Positions 61,564 to 61,932 of a stretch of DNA of 61,932 nucleotides are shown here, one piece after another. The DNA lies in NCBI GenBank assembly GCA_026127935.1, contig JAJSLL010000010.1, positions 1 through 61,932 of the forward strand, written 5' to 3'. Source of the stretch: Thermoplasmatales archaeon. Lineage in GTDB: Archaea; Thermoplasmatota; Thermoplasmata; Thermoplasmatales; GCA-001856825. Each line of letters opens with the position of its first letter. Within the stretch, counting starts at the first letter, position 1. Both the position numbers and the translations under genes were made by a program. The notes below the pieces were generated by a model. It was not told the DNA's origin. It worked only from the letters and a program-made list of their open reading frames with translations, and did no database searches.

Positions 61564-61808
61564 GGATAAAATTGAAACGTGCATGATGGTTGCAAGTATT
61601 TTCTCTTTGAGTGATCCAAGGCAGGCTCAGTATATTTCAGTTTATAGAAGTGATATCGCTATCTACCCATTGCAATTTGGGTAAATCGAACGCGATAAAA
61701 TTCTAGATAGATGAGCAAATTTTCAAGAAGTTTCCAAATTTTATATGTGGAGTTGTCGTATGTAAAGGAGTCAATAACGTTGGAATTGAACTTATCATAT
61801 CCTACGGA
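61564..61808. other. Intergenic after the thermopsin-like gene
   Basis: AT-rich. A TATA-like TTTTATATGTGG at about 61738-61749 points in plus direction, but no reading frame or RNA follows it before the antisense tRNA-Tyr. I see no supported gene. Confidence 0.4.
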
Positions 61809-61910
61809 TCCCGGCTGCCGGATTTGAACCAGCGACCTGTGGATGGCGGCGGTTGCGCCACAGCGCTATCCCTCTACAGTCCACCGCTCTACCAACTGAG
61901 CTAAGCCGGG
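61809..61910 (-). tRNA. tRNA-Tyr (anticodon GTA) with a 29-base intron
   Basis: On the minus strand the acceptor CCCGGCT pairs with AGCCGGG and the discriminator is A; the C1-G72 pair is the archaeal tRNA-Tyr identity. Exon 1 (61910-61874) ends after G37; exon 2 (61844-61809) resumes at A38. The intron (61873-61845) sits at the canonical position between 37 and 38 and can form the bulge-helix-bulge cut by splicing endonuclease. The anticodon stem is GTGGA/TCCAC. Confidence 0.93.
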
Positions 61911-61932
61911 TAAAGGGTTATCCCTGCAGACA

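Noticed and set aside
1-61932. CRISPR arrays or cas genes
   Set aside because: No regularly spaced repeats or Cas proteins were seen; the AddB-like nuclease has a long helicase-like N-terminus and so is not a Cas4.

Overview
The window looks like a chromosomal segment of a Thermoplasmatales archaeon (acidophilic Euryarchaeota). This is inferred from gene content. Archaeal markers are two Orc1/Cdc6 proteins, the DP2 subunit of DNA polymerase D, PCNA, Rpo7/Spt4, S24e/S27ae and an intron-bearing tRNA-Tyr. Clade-typical features are isopentenyl phosphate kinase beside type 2 IPP isomerase, quinone genes (MenG, a MenA-like prenyltransferase), a B12-binding radical SAM protein of a family I associate with Thermoplasma, a thermopsin-type acid protease, and a TPP riboswitch in an archaeon. 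Genes are dense, strands alternate often, and start/stop overlaps are common. Several promoters have a TATA box about 26 bases before the start codon, as expected for leaderless mRNAs.

Layout. 0-10.4 kb: tRNA-Val, a minus-strand run menG / Trm112-like / nreA / LigB-like, UMP kinase, MenA-like, radical SAM, a saccharopine-dehydrogenase-like oxidoreductase with Dph6, then ZPR1, IPP isomerase and isopentenyl phosphate kinase. 10.4-18.7 kb: aminotransferase, HerA-like ATPase and DUF357, then a two-gene AddAB-like module (nuclease with four cysteines, and a UvrD-type helicase). 18.7-22.8 kb: tRNA-Glu, dCMP deaminase, aldo/keto reductase, an Orc1/Cdc6 paralogue and an FtsZ-like orphan lacking the GTPase signature. 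22.8-24.1 kb is a decay zone: IS200/IS605 remnant and a RelE-like toxin with two nonsense codons beside its intact partner. 24.1-29.4 kb: threonine synthase behind an unusually structured leader, TrmJ-like, FolC, then the main Orc1/Cdc6 gene preceded by two ORB-like repeats (candidate origin).

29.3-38.8 kb: GMP synthase glutaminase subunit, TrmB regulator, Ncs6/TtcA-type thiolase, membrane and ACT-like proteins, MFS transporter, a dead HIT gene, AP-endonuclease-like TIM barrel, MsrA/MsrB, an intact HIT protein and a fumarase-type lyase. 38.9-44.3 kb: the operon rpo7-spt4-DUF359-rps24e-rps27ae, PCNA, two glycosyltransferases, a PGI/PMI-like protein and a roadblock protein. 44.3-57 kb is almost entirely minus strand: PHP protein, MetG, a small membrane protein directly after ftsZ, GPN GTPase, DP2, RNase HII and a thiamine-type ABC transporter under a TPP riboswitch. 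57-61.9 kb: a largely empty 0.9 kb, IMP dehydrogenase, a membrane-anchored thermopsin-like protease and tRNA-Tyr with a 29-base intron.

Most of the window is housekeeping. The parts most worth a second look are the single-motor, single-nuclease AddAB-like pair, the candidate origin embedded in the end of folC, the degenerate FtsZ-like protein, and the four-hairpin leader before threonine synthase.
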